This document shows, one piece after another, positions 13,048-29,798 of a DNA stretch of 64,000 bases. The position numbers and the translations under genes were made by a program. The notes under the pieces were generated by a model, which was given only the letters and a program-made list of their open reading frames with translations, ran no database searches and was not told where the DNA came from. The DNA is from Tetrahymena thermophila SB210 (Eukaryota > Ciliophora > Oligohymenophorea > Hymenostomatida > Tetrahymenidae). The DNA is taken from assembly GCF_000189635.1 (NCBI RefSeq), contig NW_002476387.1, positions 186,001 through 250,000 of the forward strand. The letters run 5' to 3'. Numbering within the stretch: the first letter of the stretch is position 1; the number at the start of each line of letters is the position of its first letter.

Positions 13048-14165
13048 ACAAATTTAAGATTTGATTTTTTTAATTTATGAATAAATATATCTTTTGTAAA
13101 AAAGCAATATATATTAAAATTCAATATTTTATATTATGAGTCAATACAATTATCAACTCTGTTATTTATTATTAATTCTAATACAAGCAAAATTCTAATG
13201 CAAACATAAACACCATTAAAATTTACTATCCAATTTATCATTTTGCTATGTAATTTTAATCTTTCTTCACTGAAAAATTGTAAAAACCTAAATACTAGCC
13301 TTTTTGTGAAAGTTTTATGTTAGGTCATTTAATTTTATGAAAATTTAATTTGTAAATATTAATTTAAAAAGTTGTTCATTTTTTTTAAATTAACTCACAA
13401 AAGTATACCAGAAATTGTTTTGAATTTCTCGTTCAAAATTACGTTTTAATTTTTAAATATTTAAGCTTGGTTAAAATTAATTACTTAATTAATTAATTGA
13501 TGATAATAATTGTTTCAAAAGTAAATTATTACGAACTAAAGAATATTCATATTGAAATTTTAAAAAGAGTTATGAAAATATTTTCATAATATAACCATAA
13601 ACTACTTAAATTGTATTTATGTGTTAAAAAATACATTTTAAACCTTAAATAAAATAAGATTTTATTTAATAATAACTAGGATTTAATATAAAAATCTGTA
13701 TGAAAGAGAATCTCATATAGATGTATAAGATATTTTAATTCATAAATAAATTAATAAATAGTATTCAAGTTAATTTAACAATTTGTTTTAAATTTAACAA
13801 AAAATAAAATTTTTAATGACAAATTTTCTTAATTATCTTATTTACATATTTAAAAATAAAATTTTTAAAATTAACATAAATAATGTTTTAATTTATTTCG
13901 CTTATATTTTTAAAAAATGGTAAATTTAACGAACTTTTAATTTCCAGCTTAAATTATATATTTCTTTATTTATTAAAAGATAGATGTTGATTAAAAAATA
14001 TTAATTTTTTTTATAATTTGCAAACAATAAGTATAGATTATTACATTTCATAGAAAAAACTATACATACATATATGATTTCGCAATATAAAACTTAAGAT
14101 TAATTTAAAAGCACTGTAATACACGCTTTTATAAAAAACAAACTCAATTCCAAAACAAAAATAAA
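13048..14165. other. Intergenic, between divergent genes
   Basis: About 1.1 kb shared upstream region of the kinesin (-) and the hydrolase (+). It is extremely AT-rich with no coding pattern. Both promoters presumably lie here. Confidence 0.6.
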
Positions 14166-17100
14166 ATGAACTCGCCAAGAAAGAAAGCTAGCAGTGAGTA
14201 GGATAAATGCTTAAACAATAAAAAGAATAAGCTAAAAATTTGTTTCTTAATTTTTGTAGGTCTTATCATACTTTCTTTAATTTATGGAGTGTATTCTCTT
14301 CTAAATTTATTGTTGCCAGGGGTTATATCAATGCTTGTAATGTTAATTCATAAATTAATTAGTCTATCTTTATAATTTAATCAACATGCAAATAAAATGG
14401 AATTTTTTAATTAATAATTATTAAGGTGATTCTGTTGCTTTTTTTTTATGCTTTGAAAGTTTTAATTCGAATAATGCTATTTCCTGGATCTGTGAAGCTT
14501 ATGCAAAGATCAACTGAATATAATTACATGATTAATAGAGCTAAAATAATGCATTCAAAAATCTAGCTTGTTTTAAGTATAATTGAAAGCATAGAGTCTT
14601 AAAACATTTTCTTGCTTATGGATTATAGCGGAAATGACTTATAATCTGTATATGATCGCGTTACTACCATGATAAAATCATATTAAAAACTAGAAGAAAA
14701 GAAAATAATAAGTAGTTATTAAGCAGATTTTTATGAAGCTTTGAAAAAACTTCAAGAATAATGCTAAAAGACTATAATTACTACTGACTGTACAAATTTC
14801 ACGTTTTGGGATTTGATAAGTAATAATGATCATCTAACAAATATTAAAAATTAGGGTAAATTTTTGGTTTTTTTACTCAAAAAATAATTTCTTCCTTTTA
14901 TTATTTTTAGGGTATGTTGTACACTTCTAAAGTAAATCACAGGTTAGCGATCTAAAAACCATAGTTATGGAAACTATTGTAAATTTTTTAAATTTTGATT
15001 CATTAATCTGATAATTAACAATATTTCTAATTCATTATCAGGAAAAATTTGATTCAATTATCTTCAGTGACAAATTAAGTTTTAAATAGAAGTGGAACAA
15101 ATGGTTTAAAAATGACTCTTTTGGATCTCTAGATTATGTAAGATAATTCAAATAAAATTAAACAAACAAACCATTCAATTTTATGTTAGTATAAAGCAGA
15201 ATTACAAACTACTTATAAGACAAAAGAAATTATCATAAACACTAAAGATAACTCTAAGCTTGATTGGTAAACTTCAAATTAAAATGTTCAATTTGTAATT
15301 CATTTATTTTAATTTACTAATATTTAGTTTACTCATATACGGTGATAAGTAAACAAACGAAAATAATGAAACACAGTAAAAATAGCCTGAAGATTTTCTT
15401 TTTCTTTAAGAAGGCACACCAACTATAATATTCTCAAATCCTAATGCAGGCTTTTACGAATTTTCCAAATATTCTGTAAAATTAACCAATTAATTATTTA
15501 TATTTTATCATAAAAATTATTTTTTCAGAATGAGTGGGTAGATTTTTACTTCAAAAAAGGAATAAATACACTTGTATGGAATTATAGAGGATACGGAAAA
15601 TCTTAGGGAACACCTTCTCCAGCTGTAAAAAATTTTATTCTAGATTAATTTATTGATTTCATCTTCAATAAAGGCCGCTTTTAGTGATGCTGAAAAAATT
15701 GTTGATTACTTGAGAGAACATGAAAAGGTAGGATTATTAGGATCTCATGGATAAAGTCTTGGAGGTATGGTGGCATGTCATATTGCAGCTAAAAAAAATT
15801 TGGACTTTCTCTGTGCAGATAGAACTTTTTCTTGTGTATCTGACATTGCTTATTACTCAATGCCCTCATTTTTCAAGCAAATTGTCAGATTGTTGACAAG
15901 TTATGATGTTTGGTCACCAATCAATTATTATAAAGCAAACTGCTACAAAATACTTGCTTATGATCCAAAAGATAATATAATCATTTACATGTCATCTTTA
16001 AAGAACGGAGTGTCAAAGCAAATTGCACAAAGCATGTTTTTAAAGAATTTTTAAAACTAGCTGTACCACTAAGAGTAAAATGAAAGTCTCCTTAAAAATA
16101 CTAAAGGTTACTGTATGAAAACTTGGAATGATGACACTACTGTCTCATAGGTTACTAGTATATGGTTGAATGAAAAAGATTAAAAAGATTTATATGGAGC
16201 ATTCTCTAGAGTGACTAAAGCAATCAAAATCGTTTTGGATAAAAAGAGCATTCAATCAAGCTAAGATAGCAATAATTCAAAATAAAATCAAAAATCAAAA
16301 ACACAGAATTAAAATACTCCATATAAAACAAGAAATAATATAGGATTTATGCAAAAATAATCTCAAAGCGACCTGAATAGTACTCTTGATTATAGCAACA
16401 TTTTGAATGGTAGTTTGCTTGTTGATAATATAAAAGATGAAGAGAATAAATCTTCACTTTCCAACTCTAAATAGAACCAATCTCTACATATTTCTAATTC
16501 AGAGTATAACTGCTATCCATCTAATATGGAACAACGAGATATCTGTGAGCTCTAAGATTTAGAGAGTCAAAATAAAGGAATTCAACCATCCTCACCAAAA
16601 AACAATAATAACGATATTTCTTTAAGCCAACAACCATCTTGCAAAAAATAAATTATTCCTTTTGACGAAGCTAGCAATTCTGGTTACATAAATCTGATTA
16701 CAAATGAGCATAAATAGAATAAAGAATTTTCTAAATTAATGAAGAGTATATTTACAATTTTAGATTCATTTGACGCCGGAGGTCTTTCATTGCTTGATGT
16801 TTTTTACCTATACACAAATAAATATTCATTCTAAATATTCCAAGTAATTAAATTTTAATTTTAAAATATTGAATAAATGAATTATTTATTAAATCTATTA
16901 ATATAGCTTTTTATACTAAATCTTAATATATGGGGTTCTTATCTTCCATTGACTTAGATCATTAGGAAAAACATGATTGGGATATTACCTAAAAAATATG
17001 CAATTGTAAAACATCTTCGTAATATTTATTTAAGTTTAAAAATTATTTTTTCAACTAGGCGAAAGTGAAAGAAATGATAAGAAAATTAGAAACCCTTTCT

Positions 17101-17630
17101 AAAAATCATTAAGAAATACAAGGAATTAATGAAGAAATTTAATCTAATGTAAAATATTTCAAATTTTAAATAAGAAAAATGGTAATTTAAAACTTTTATT
17201 AAAGATAATAGCTGATTTAAACACAATAGTTGCAAAATTAAAAATACTCAAAGAAAAGTTACAATAAAATTAGATTGCATAAAGTAACGATAAACTCTTA
17301 GAAGCTATAAATTAAAATAAAGATATTTAAATTATGAATGATGGTGATAGTAGTAAGTCTTAAGAGCCAAGCACAAGCTCAAATCCCTACTCTTTAAGTA
17401 GTGGATAAAACACTCCTAAAAAAGTTAAGTAAGACAATGAAGGAGAATCTAAAATTTATTAAAACTTAAAAGAAGAATCATAACCATCATAGTTAATAGA
17501 ACATTCTGATATAAACAAAATTATTGGTAACTTACTACCACTTTAATGTGGTCATAATGGATTCTACTCTAATTTTGAAGTCTAGTTATTTGAGTTCCAT
17601 TTAAAAAATGCAGGGTTTTTAAAAAACTGA
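14166..17630 (+). CDS. Membrane-anchored alpha/beta hydrolase with long insertion
   Basis: Predicted serine hydrolase of the ABHD type. Exon 1 (14166-14336) and exon 2 (from 14426) encode two hydrophobic segments (KICFLIFVGLIILSLIYGVY and VILLLFFYALKVLI), so the protein is probably membrane-bound. The fold's landmarks follow: SNPNAGFYE, VWNYRGYGKSQGTPSPA, and the nucleophile elbow GSHGQSLGG (GxSxG) near 15750. Next come the ADRTFSCVSDIA strand and ILAYDPKDNIIIY, a likely catalytic Asp near 15960. A Ser/Asn/Gln-rich stretch with helices follows for some 400 residues before CGHNGFY near 17550, the likely catalytic His. The stop is TGA 17628-17630. Standard hydrolases have only tens of residues between Asp and His. 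The substrate is unknown; a lipase or esterase role is only family inference. Confidence 0.8.
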
Positions 17631-18646
17631 AATTAAATAGAAATCTAATTTTTGTAAATTTATTTATTTAAATGTAATATTTAAAAATATTATATCTTTA
17701 TTGTGCTTTTATAACCATCAAAAACTCCATCACCTAAAATCAAATTTATTATTATTTATTCCATATTTTATTTAAAAAGTAATAGTGAATAGCATATTTT
17801 ATTCTTACTTTTAAAATATTCAAAATATGAATTTTATTTTTTTTAATTATTTATAAATGAATTTTTATTTCTAAACTGAAACAATTTATTTAAATGATTA
17901 TTTTTTTTAATGTATATAAAAAAACACATAAATAATAGTATAAAGTAAAAATTAGAGAATTTGGATTATATAAATTTAAAAATAATGAACAAATTTTAAT
18001 TTATTTATTTTTGGAAATAAAAAAATCTTTTGAATTAGCCTTTATATAAAATTTTGATATTTAAAATAATAAAGGAAATTTTGAATTAATAATAAAAGGA
18101 AATTTTGAGTTTAGTAAGCATAAATATAATCAATCAATAAAATGTTAAGAAATAAAACTGTTTAGAGTAAAATTAAATTCAATACAAAATAGATTTTATA
18201 ATACTTATATATACAAAAGAGGATGAGAATTAAATAGAAATATTATCTTTAAAATTATTAATATATTTAAAGAATAAGAAGAAATAAATTCTGCTTTTTA
18301 TTCCTATTTAATTGTTTATTTTAGATTACTTTATTAAAAATAAAATATTTTTATTTAAATCTTTTTTAATTTTGATTAATTTGTTTTTGCTTAATTATAA
18401 TGTAATCAAGTGCTATGTTTATTACTTTATTTATTTATTTATTTTTGTTGGTTTGTTTGTTTGATTTTTTGTGTTTGACTAATAGATTTAGAAATCCTAA
18501 TAAGGTTTTTATTGTTTTATTTAAAAGTGTAATATAATTATTTTTGTTGCTTATTTTAAGTTTATTAAATATTAATTCTAGAAAAAACTTCATCAAAAAC
18601 AAAATTTTGATATAATGGAATAGTTTAAAATAGTTAGCGATTATCT
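17631..18646. other. Intergenic, between convergent genes
   Basis: 1 kb of AT-rich DNA between the 3' ends of the hydrolase (+) and the cGMP-dependent kinase (-). Near 18425-18466 it contains short TTTA and GTTT tandem runs. No coding pattern. Confidence 0.6.
18425..18466. repeat. TTTA / GTTT simple repeats
   Basis: A run of TTTA units followed closely by a run of GTTT units, in noncoding DNA just past the 3' end of the kinase gene. Confidence 0.8.
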
Positions 18647-22127
<3,481 letters not shown>

Positions 22128-23549
22128 TCACATTATTGCATTATAAATTAGTATTAACTTAAAAATAATGCTAAAGCTTCTATAAAAATGTATTGGGAGT
22201 AAAATATCTCTTCTAGAGACAACGATTAGCTTGCAGAGATCTTGTATGGCCTAAAATATATTTAAATAATGATTACGTCTAAATTTCCTATCATTTTGCT
22301 AATATAAATTTTGGTTCTATATCTAATTTTTCAGATATTTTAGTATTGGTTAATACTATGCTTTTGTAATATATCTTAATTGATTTTTTTCTTGATTTTA
22401 ATTTTTCTTCTTTTTAATTTTTTTTTTTTGCAAAATTAATTGAGTAATATAATATATCTAATAGTAAGAACAGACTTTAGCTTAAAGCGCAAACATTTGA
22501 TTTTCTTCTACACTTAAAATTCCTTGTTAGCCTTCAGAACTTTTGTTTAATATTTTACCAACCACCACAATTTTTATTTTTGTAAGTAAAAATTGAGCGA
22601 GATAATAAATAATTTTCTAAAAATTAAAAATATAACAAAGTAAATTAATAATTATATTATAAGAACCACTATCAATAATATATCTATAGTAGTGTTTTTT
22701 AAAAGTAAGCCATACACCTACCTACCTATTTTTTATACTTTTAAAGAATTTAAAATAACATTTATAATTCATGAATACAAAAATTGTATCAAAGACTTAC
22801 TCAACGTATTTGTGGTCCATAAATCATTTTTAGATATTAAATATTTCAAAATAGATTTTTATATTAAAGAAATCAATTTTGGATAGTGGCGAATTTAATT
22901 TTTTAATTCATTAAAATCCATTGTTTTTATCATACATTATTTGGTCAATATTAAAAGAAAAATATCCTAGTATGAATAAATGCTTTTTCATTATAAAATA
23001 AAAATAGATCAGGATAAAATCAATAATTTAATTTCTATATTTTTCATAAAGTAACATAAATATAACCTATTTTAATAATATTTTAAATGAAAAAAAATAT
23101 ACCTCAATAGCTCAATTAATGGATTTAGATTCTTAATTTCTTGTATATATATCCAAAATTAATACAAATATTTCCACAAATCAATATTTTTTAGCAAAAA
23201 AAAATCAAATAATTGACTTAATATTACTTTGAAATGAAAAATTAATTAAGTTATTAATTAATGATGTAAAGAAAATTATATTTAAAAAAACTAAAAAATT
23301 ATGTTGTCTTCTCTATTTATTAGAGTAAATTATTTAAGCAATTAGTAATTCTTGTAAATAAAAATTTAATAAAATAAATATCAAATTATTGAAATATTTT
23401 ATACAAAATATAAAAAATATTAAGTATATTTACCTTTAGCTTACATTTTAATAATTTTGTTATTTAGTATTTTTGTTACAGGATTAAATTTAATTACAAG
23501 CAAGAAGAAATTTATTTATAATTTTATTAATATTAAAAGTTAAAAGAAA
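22128..23549. other. Intergenic with some coding-like patches
   Basis: Upstream of the kinase gene. Two short minus-strand patches (about 22440-22600 and 22250-22370) read as plausible but unidentifiable protein, and a plus-strand reading from 22692 stays open for about 130 codons. With only TGA as a stop and very AT-rich DNA, such open stretches occur by chance, so I annotate no gene. Confidence 0.4.
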
Positions 23550-26024
23550 TCAAAAGCTTGCCATGTTTTTAGAGGGTGATTATAAATATTAATATCTCCT
23601 ATGCATCATTTTATGGCAGAAATTTTTAAACTCTCTAGCTGTGGAATAGTTAGAGTCATATTCAAACCAAGTATATGAATTTTATCTTTAGTATATTATA
23701 CTTGACTTAAAATCAGTCAATTAATAATAAATTCTGATAAAGTATCTAGTAAGTCCAAATGGTATTAGCAACACACCTAAAGAAATCAGTGTAGCATAAT
23801 ATATTGCATGAACTAAAATCAAAATCACAAGTAAAATACACAAATAAAGAGTTACTAGTAAAAGCATGATAATCAGATTCACAACTTTAACAAACCATAG
23901 AAAAATATGCTATAAAATTAAAACAAAACAGCTTTCCTTCTTTTTTATCACCCACGATTTGTTAAAGACATTTATAAAAGGCATAAAAATTACATCCAAA
24001 AGCTTCTTTCCTAGGAGAGGGTTATTAATACAAAAGAGTTTCAATTTAATATAAGATATAGCTTAAACACAATTAAGTTAAGAAGGACAACACCCATTCT
24101 GCTCATTGTACTCCATAATAAATATTTCTGATATATCCTCGCACTCTACCCCAAGTTCAAATAGGTATCTCTAATAACTATTTAAAGGGTTTTAAGCTTC
24201 ATCTGAATTATTGATATTTTTTTATTAGCTTGCATTATTAATTCCATAACCATCTACTTCTTTCATTTCAAGAACAATATCATTATTATGATTATAAGAT
24301 ATATCTATCTTATTTTCTTCATTTTCTTTTTTATTGCTAAATTCTATAATTTTAGATTGATTTTAATTTGATTCCGAAACTCTTTTTGTATTTTAAGGTG
24401 TTTCTTGAAGATCTACTACTAAGGGTTTATCTTGTTAGTTTTCCTTTTAATTGCTTAAATAAACTACATTAGATGTATTTTTCAAATCAATCTTTTGAGA
24501 AACAAAAAGATTAGACTGAGCTGGAGTTTTTTCAAAATCTTCTAAAACAATAACCTTTTCTACTTAGCTCTGATTATTATTTAATTGAATGACTTTTGAG
24601 TTATTTTAACTCACAAATTTATAAGATGTTTAAAGATTTTATACAATTTTATTTTAATTAAGATCTTCCATTTCAATCACTTTTTCTTCTTAGTTGATTT
24701 ATTTGACATCTGCTTCTTTTGCTTTTTCACTATTATTTAAATCATTTTCAGCTTTATCATTTTTTACAAGACTCTAATTTTTTTCAGGTTAATTACTTTA
24801 ATTATTGTCTAAATTCTGTTATTTCAGAGGTAATTAACAATTAGAAATTGAGCTAATATACTTATTAATGATAACATTTGGGTTGAGAATTTATAATTTT
24901 ATATTTTTGTTTTGATTTTTATGATTATTGTTGTAAGTATTTATTTCACTTTACTCTATATCATCACCATTATCGTCTTCACTATCATCATAAATATCTT
25001 TCTTTTTTTATTCTTTTTTAGATACAGTGTTATCAAACTAAGTCTACTCATAAGTATTATTTTTTTAAAGTAAATTTATTAGCGCCTGTAAATCAATATG
25101 GCTTTTAGTATTTAAACTACTTTAATTCATGATTTTTTAATATAATTAATAGTAAATAGTAGATTTATCAACACTCACTAAATTTTCAATTTCCCCTTTT
25201 AATATATAATCAGTGAGTGTAAGCTCGTCTATATTATTAATATATTGATTACAGAAATTTTGCCAATTTGATATAAGAAGAATAAATATTCCAACAACCT
25301 AAGTATTATTTAATCTTTGATATTAACATTCTATCATAGCTACCAGTCTATTCTTTAAGTTATCATTTAAATTTTATTCAATTTTTTCATCATCTATAAT
25401 TTTTTCACTTTCTATAACTTTAAGTAATAGCTTAGGCTTGTAATCATTTATCAAATAGTATTGTAAGTTTAATTTTAAATTCACTCCATTAGATATCTTT
25501 TCTGATAATTGAATAGTTTGAATTATTTAGATAATTATTTCTGCTTTTTATTATTCTAAAATATTTTAATTTAAAGATATTCCCTCATTCAGAAATTCTA
25601 TTATATTTTATGGCAAATATTCGATTTCTTAAAATAAAAGCCCGTATTGATCCTATTCTAAACGCCAAAAATCAATAATCTAAACAATGAATTATGGATT
25701 TTTATGAGAAAATTGTTTAAGAAACTCCAATTTCTCATAAGTAAAATGGCTATTTTAGTATTTTTTTACTTTAATAAATACAGTTGAGTTAAATGAAATA
25801 TCAAAGGCTTTAAGAGATACAGAATCCTATTTTACTTTAACGTAAGACACATCCTTGAATCTTTTTTAAGATTTCAGACCTTCAATAATATTGAGGATAA
25901 ACTCTGGTTCTACTTAAGTCGAATTTAGCGCTAGTGAAAGATGATGAGATTCATTAGATTACGTAGAAAAATCAGCATTTGCGGAAATATCTTCCTGATC
26001 GTTTGTATTTTTGTTATCTCCCAT
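23550..26024 (-). CDS. Intronless membrane protein with pseudokinase-like N-terminus
   Basis: One uninterrupted reading frame of 825 codons (824 residues) from ATG 26024 (MGDNKNTNDQEDIS) to TGA 23552-23550; TAA/TAG codons throughout are Gln. Residues ~60-220 resemble a degenerate kinase: VFIKVKKY (beta3 Lys), FSHKNPQFIVQIIDFW, then LLFQEIEYLPQNIIEFL. A later LYYLIND-KPKLLLKV-like stretch sits where HRD..N and DFG would be, but those residues are missing. The middle (~300-650) is a Gln/Asn/Glu-rich linker. Near the C-terminus about 60 hydrophobic residues (VVNLIIMLLLVTLYLCILLV and following) make one or two membrane segments, followed by a Tyr/Arg-rich tail. No enzyme activity is predicted. 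The kinase relationship is inferred from a few motifs and needs a profile search. Confidence 0.75.
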
Positions 26025-27436
26025 AAATCCTTTCTTTAAACAATATTCTTTTTTCTTTCTACTTCTGCTATTTTAACAACTAAAATTTTCTAATGATAAA
26101 TTAAGAATTGGTTGAAATTTTTTTATAATTTGGATTTTTTTAATTAAAAAATCGAATAACAGATTGAATAAATAAGCTCTCTCAATGAAATGTAGAATAT
26201 TAAAAATATTTAAATTTAATGAAATAGCATATATTTTACAAATCAATCAAAAAAAATAGAATTATTGCTTTAAAAAAATTATATTTTATAAAATGAAAGT
26301 TAAAAACTTTAATGTAATATATATTAATAGATGATCATTCAGAATCTTAAACTGCTATAGCTTATAATACTTTTAATTATCCATCATAAAATAGAACTAG
26401 ACATACGATTAATTAAATAAATTACCACATTTTTTAATTGTTTTTCACTTTCATATCAAATTTCGCTTTTTGTTAAAGAAAGAAATAAACTTTTTATTAA
26501 TTAATTATAATAATTTTATAAAGCAAATGTTATATGAATGCTCCTTGAGTTCCAGTTTAATTTGAGCACAAATTAAAAATTATTTAATATTTTGCTTAAA
26601 CAAGTAATGTTTTACACTTTTCTAAAATATTTAATATATCATTATTTATATTAGGGTTAGTTTTAATTTGTCTCCTTTTTTCTAACGTTGAAGAAGAAAG
26701 ATAAAATACTAATCATCTCAAAATTTTCTAAATAAGAGTTATAAAAAATTTATATTTTAAATAATTTATAAAAATACTAACTTTAATAATAAATCATCCA
26801 TCCATTCAAATAATCTATTATTTTTTATTTACTCAAAAAAATATTTTTTTGATTGAATATTCAAACCCATAGTTGTTTTTTAAATATGATAATCATTAAT
26901 CAGAGTTATAATTTAAATTTTTTAAATTGTTTTTTGATTTTTTTGTGAAAATTCTGTCTTTTAAAATAAATTTTTTATTGTTTTACGTTAAATATTTTTT
27001 TAATTAATTAATTATTTATGTAAATTTACAGAAAATAAATTATAATTTTTGTTAATTTAATACTCAAACAATTGATCAGAAGCAATAAAAAATTAGAAAT
27101 TTTTAAATAGTATATAGAATAATCTGATGTTATGAAAGTTTATTTTTATTGGTTAAAAATACAAAATATTGAATGTTTGATACAAGATAATAATTTTAAA
27201 ATTAATGTTTGAAACAGTGAAGTATTTTATTATTAAAAATAAATACTATTTATTTTATAGATATTTTCATATGTTTAACTTATTTTTTGGTATTTAAAAT
27301 AAAGTAGTTGGTATAAATATTATCTAATGAATGATAAAATTATAAATTATTTTATTTATTTATTTACAAAAAGATATTTTAAAATTTATTTATAATTAAG
27401 ATATTTAAATTATATCTTTGAAGTAATTTTGATAAA
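26025..27436. other. Intergenic AT-rich DNA
   Basis: 1.4 kb between two minus-strand intronless genes. It is dominated by A and T runs; no coding pattern or repeat beyond simple AT tracts. Confidence 0.6.
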
Positions 27437-29263
27437 TCATTAATCGCATTTATTTTGATATGGATAAGACATTCTTACCTTTGAAGGAGATGCAACCAAA
27501 GCATGTGTAAAGCTAACAGAATTTTCTTTAGACTCATCAGAGTTCAAATTAGTTTCTTCATAATTTTATAACAATTTTTATTTTTTTATCAAAAGATTTT
27601 GATAGTAGTCTTTATCATTTTCATTTTTTACAACTGATTGATACTAATTATCTTAAAACTATCTATTTTTATTTTTACTATTGCTATGTCTGAAAAAGCT
27701 GGGATTTTGTGCCTGTTGTTAGTTACTTTTACTATCATGCTTCTTATTTTATTTAGTTAATTAATCAACAGAATTTTAATGAGATTCTGTTTGGACAGAC
27801 AATTAATTATAAAGCTTTTCTTCAATTATTTACAGATCGTTAGGATCTTGTAACTAATCGACAAATAATCTCCTTCTTTCTTGCATTTTATTATATTCAT
27901 AATTAGTGCTATCAAAACTTATGGGAGTTTTACTGGCTTAATCTGATTTAGTGTCAACAATAGTGCAAAGATTTTAGCCACTATTTATTGTTAATTATGT
28001 TTGATGTTAATTCGTACCTTCTAAATGCTAGTTTAAAGGACTTATTTTGCTAAAGCAACTCAGAAGAGGATTTTATTTTGAAATAGGACTAAATATTTAG
28101 CTGTCATCTGTATTGATGTTTTTTATTGAAAATTTTTATTTTATTTTACTTGTATTACCAGCCTTTTTGACATTAGTAGAGTGTATAGAAGAAGCAGAGG
28201 AAGAAGTAGTTAATCTTGGCTTTGGTAGATTACAATCTTTTGAATTGACATTTTAATTTTTTCCACCACTATTTGATGAGGAAGAGTTTATTATACTCTA
28301 ATTAAATTCGTTTTAGGAAAGAGTTTTGAGAATTTTATTATTATTGATAGCTTGAGTCTGATTATTTGGAGAGTGACTGCTAGAATTTTTTTATAGTTTA
28401 TTATTCAGCTAATTACTAATTTGCTTATCAATTGATGGACATTATTTCTTTTAAATTATTTTCCGTAATAGAGTAACTTCCTTTTGCAGTTAACGTACAC
28501 TTTCTTCTTTAAGTTTTAATTGATGTTCTTTATCATCTATTTATTACTTGTAAGCTTAATAGTCATGTATTTAATGAAGAGATTCAAACTTTTTGTCTAA
28601 TATATTACTATGTTTCTCAATATTTTGATGAATATCTCTCAATTATAGGAGAATTTGTTTATTATCTTATTCAACTCTTTTTATCTATTGAGCCTTTTCT
28701 ATTATTTAATCCCATTCCTTCATCACTGTTTATTTGCTTTGATCTAACAATTATTATTATTTGCTGCAGTTTTCTTGCATTTGCACCTGATAATACTTCT
28801 TCTCTTGCAATATATTTTCTTTTTCATTTATCCTTGAACATATTGCCTAAATTTATAAGTTTTTATCATACTCAAGGTGCTCTTACCTCTAAATTTACAT
28901 ATTTTACTTTTAATCAATCTATTGTTTTTCTTACTGAAGCTTGAATTCTTTTTATTTTAAAGCTTTCAGATTTAGGTCTACCTCCTATTTTTCAGCAAAA
29001 AGAATCTTTTCTCTCGCCTCTATTTACCTTTCTCTTTCTTAAATCTAAATTTTAATTTATGAAAGCCTTATTTGAGTATCTTCGTTATTTTGAGAACTAT
29101 TAGACTGTATATTTTTTAATTTTTTAGAATTTTTAAGAAGACATTGCTCTCTCTCAATAAGATTTTATTCCCATTTATCAAATAAATCAAGTAGCTTATT
29201 TATTTTTCTATTAAATAACTTGGGATCCTTAGTTTCACTTAACTAGTCTATAACCCTTTGCAT
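27437..29263 (-). CDS. Intronless coiled-coil protein, unknown function
   Basis: One open frame of 609 codons from ATG 29263 (MQRVIDQLSETKDPKLFNRK) to TGA 27439-27437. Residues ~15-300 are a long Gln/Lys/Glu heptad-like coiled coil (REREQIEAREKILFAEK-type stretches). The remainder is a polar Ser/Asn/Gln-rich region with a Ser-rich patch (TTSSSASSIHS). No enzymatic motif is visible. The frame stays open for about 60 codons upstream of this ATG but without another ATG, so an upstream exon is possible. It is probably a structural or scaffold protein; nothing in the sequence points to a compartment. Confidence 0.8.
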
Positions 29264-29798
29264 GTGAATAAGTTAATCTGATAATATTTATAATTCTAAT
29301 TTATAAATTAGTACTAGAAACAATCTATTTAGGAAATAAATGGTCTATTTATGATGATCTTTATTTCCAACAATTTAATATCTTGAAGTGCAAAATTAGA
29401 AATTAAATTATTGAAATTTAATTTATGTGATCGTTTATTAACCAAACTTTAAAATTAATTTTTATTTTTAAGCTCTGGTCTTTATTGATTATGCATATAT
29501 TTCAGTTAAAAGCTTTTTAAAGCTAAAATCATATTTTGCAAAAAATAATTTTTATCAGTTTTTACTTTCAAAAAATCATAAAGATGTAATGATGTCTTTA
29601 ATATTACTAATTAGCATTAAAAATCATAATTTATCTATTATTATATGCAAATTAATTTTATAAATAAATGTTATTTGTTAATTTGTTGAATTTTATATTA
29701 AAAAAGATATAAGAATAAATTCATTCATTCTAAAATTGATATAAACTGCATCTATTTATTTTAATCTTAAATCTGTAAATCCTTTAAAACTTTAAAAG
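29264..29798. other. Intergenic, between divergent genes
   Basis: 535 bases separating the coiled-coil gene (-) from the GNAT-like gene (+). AT-rich; presumably both promoters. No other signal seen. Confidence 0.55.

Noticed and set aside
22692..22886. Plus-strand ORF that stays open for about 130 codons in the ciliate code
   Set aside because: With TGA as the only stop and very AT-rich DNA this length is common by chance; no recognisable motifs and no A-rich start context.
23866..24054. 62-codon plus-strand ORF
   Set aside because: Antisense to the C-terminal membrane region of the intronless gene at 23550-26024.
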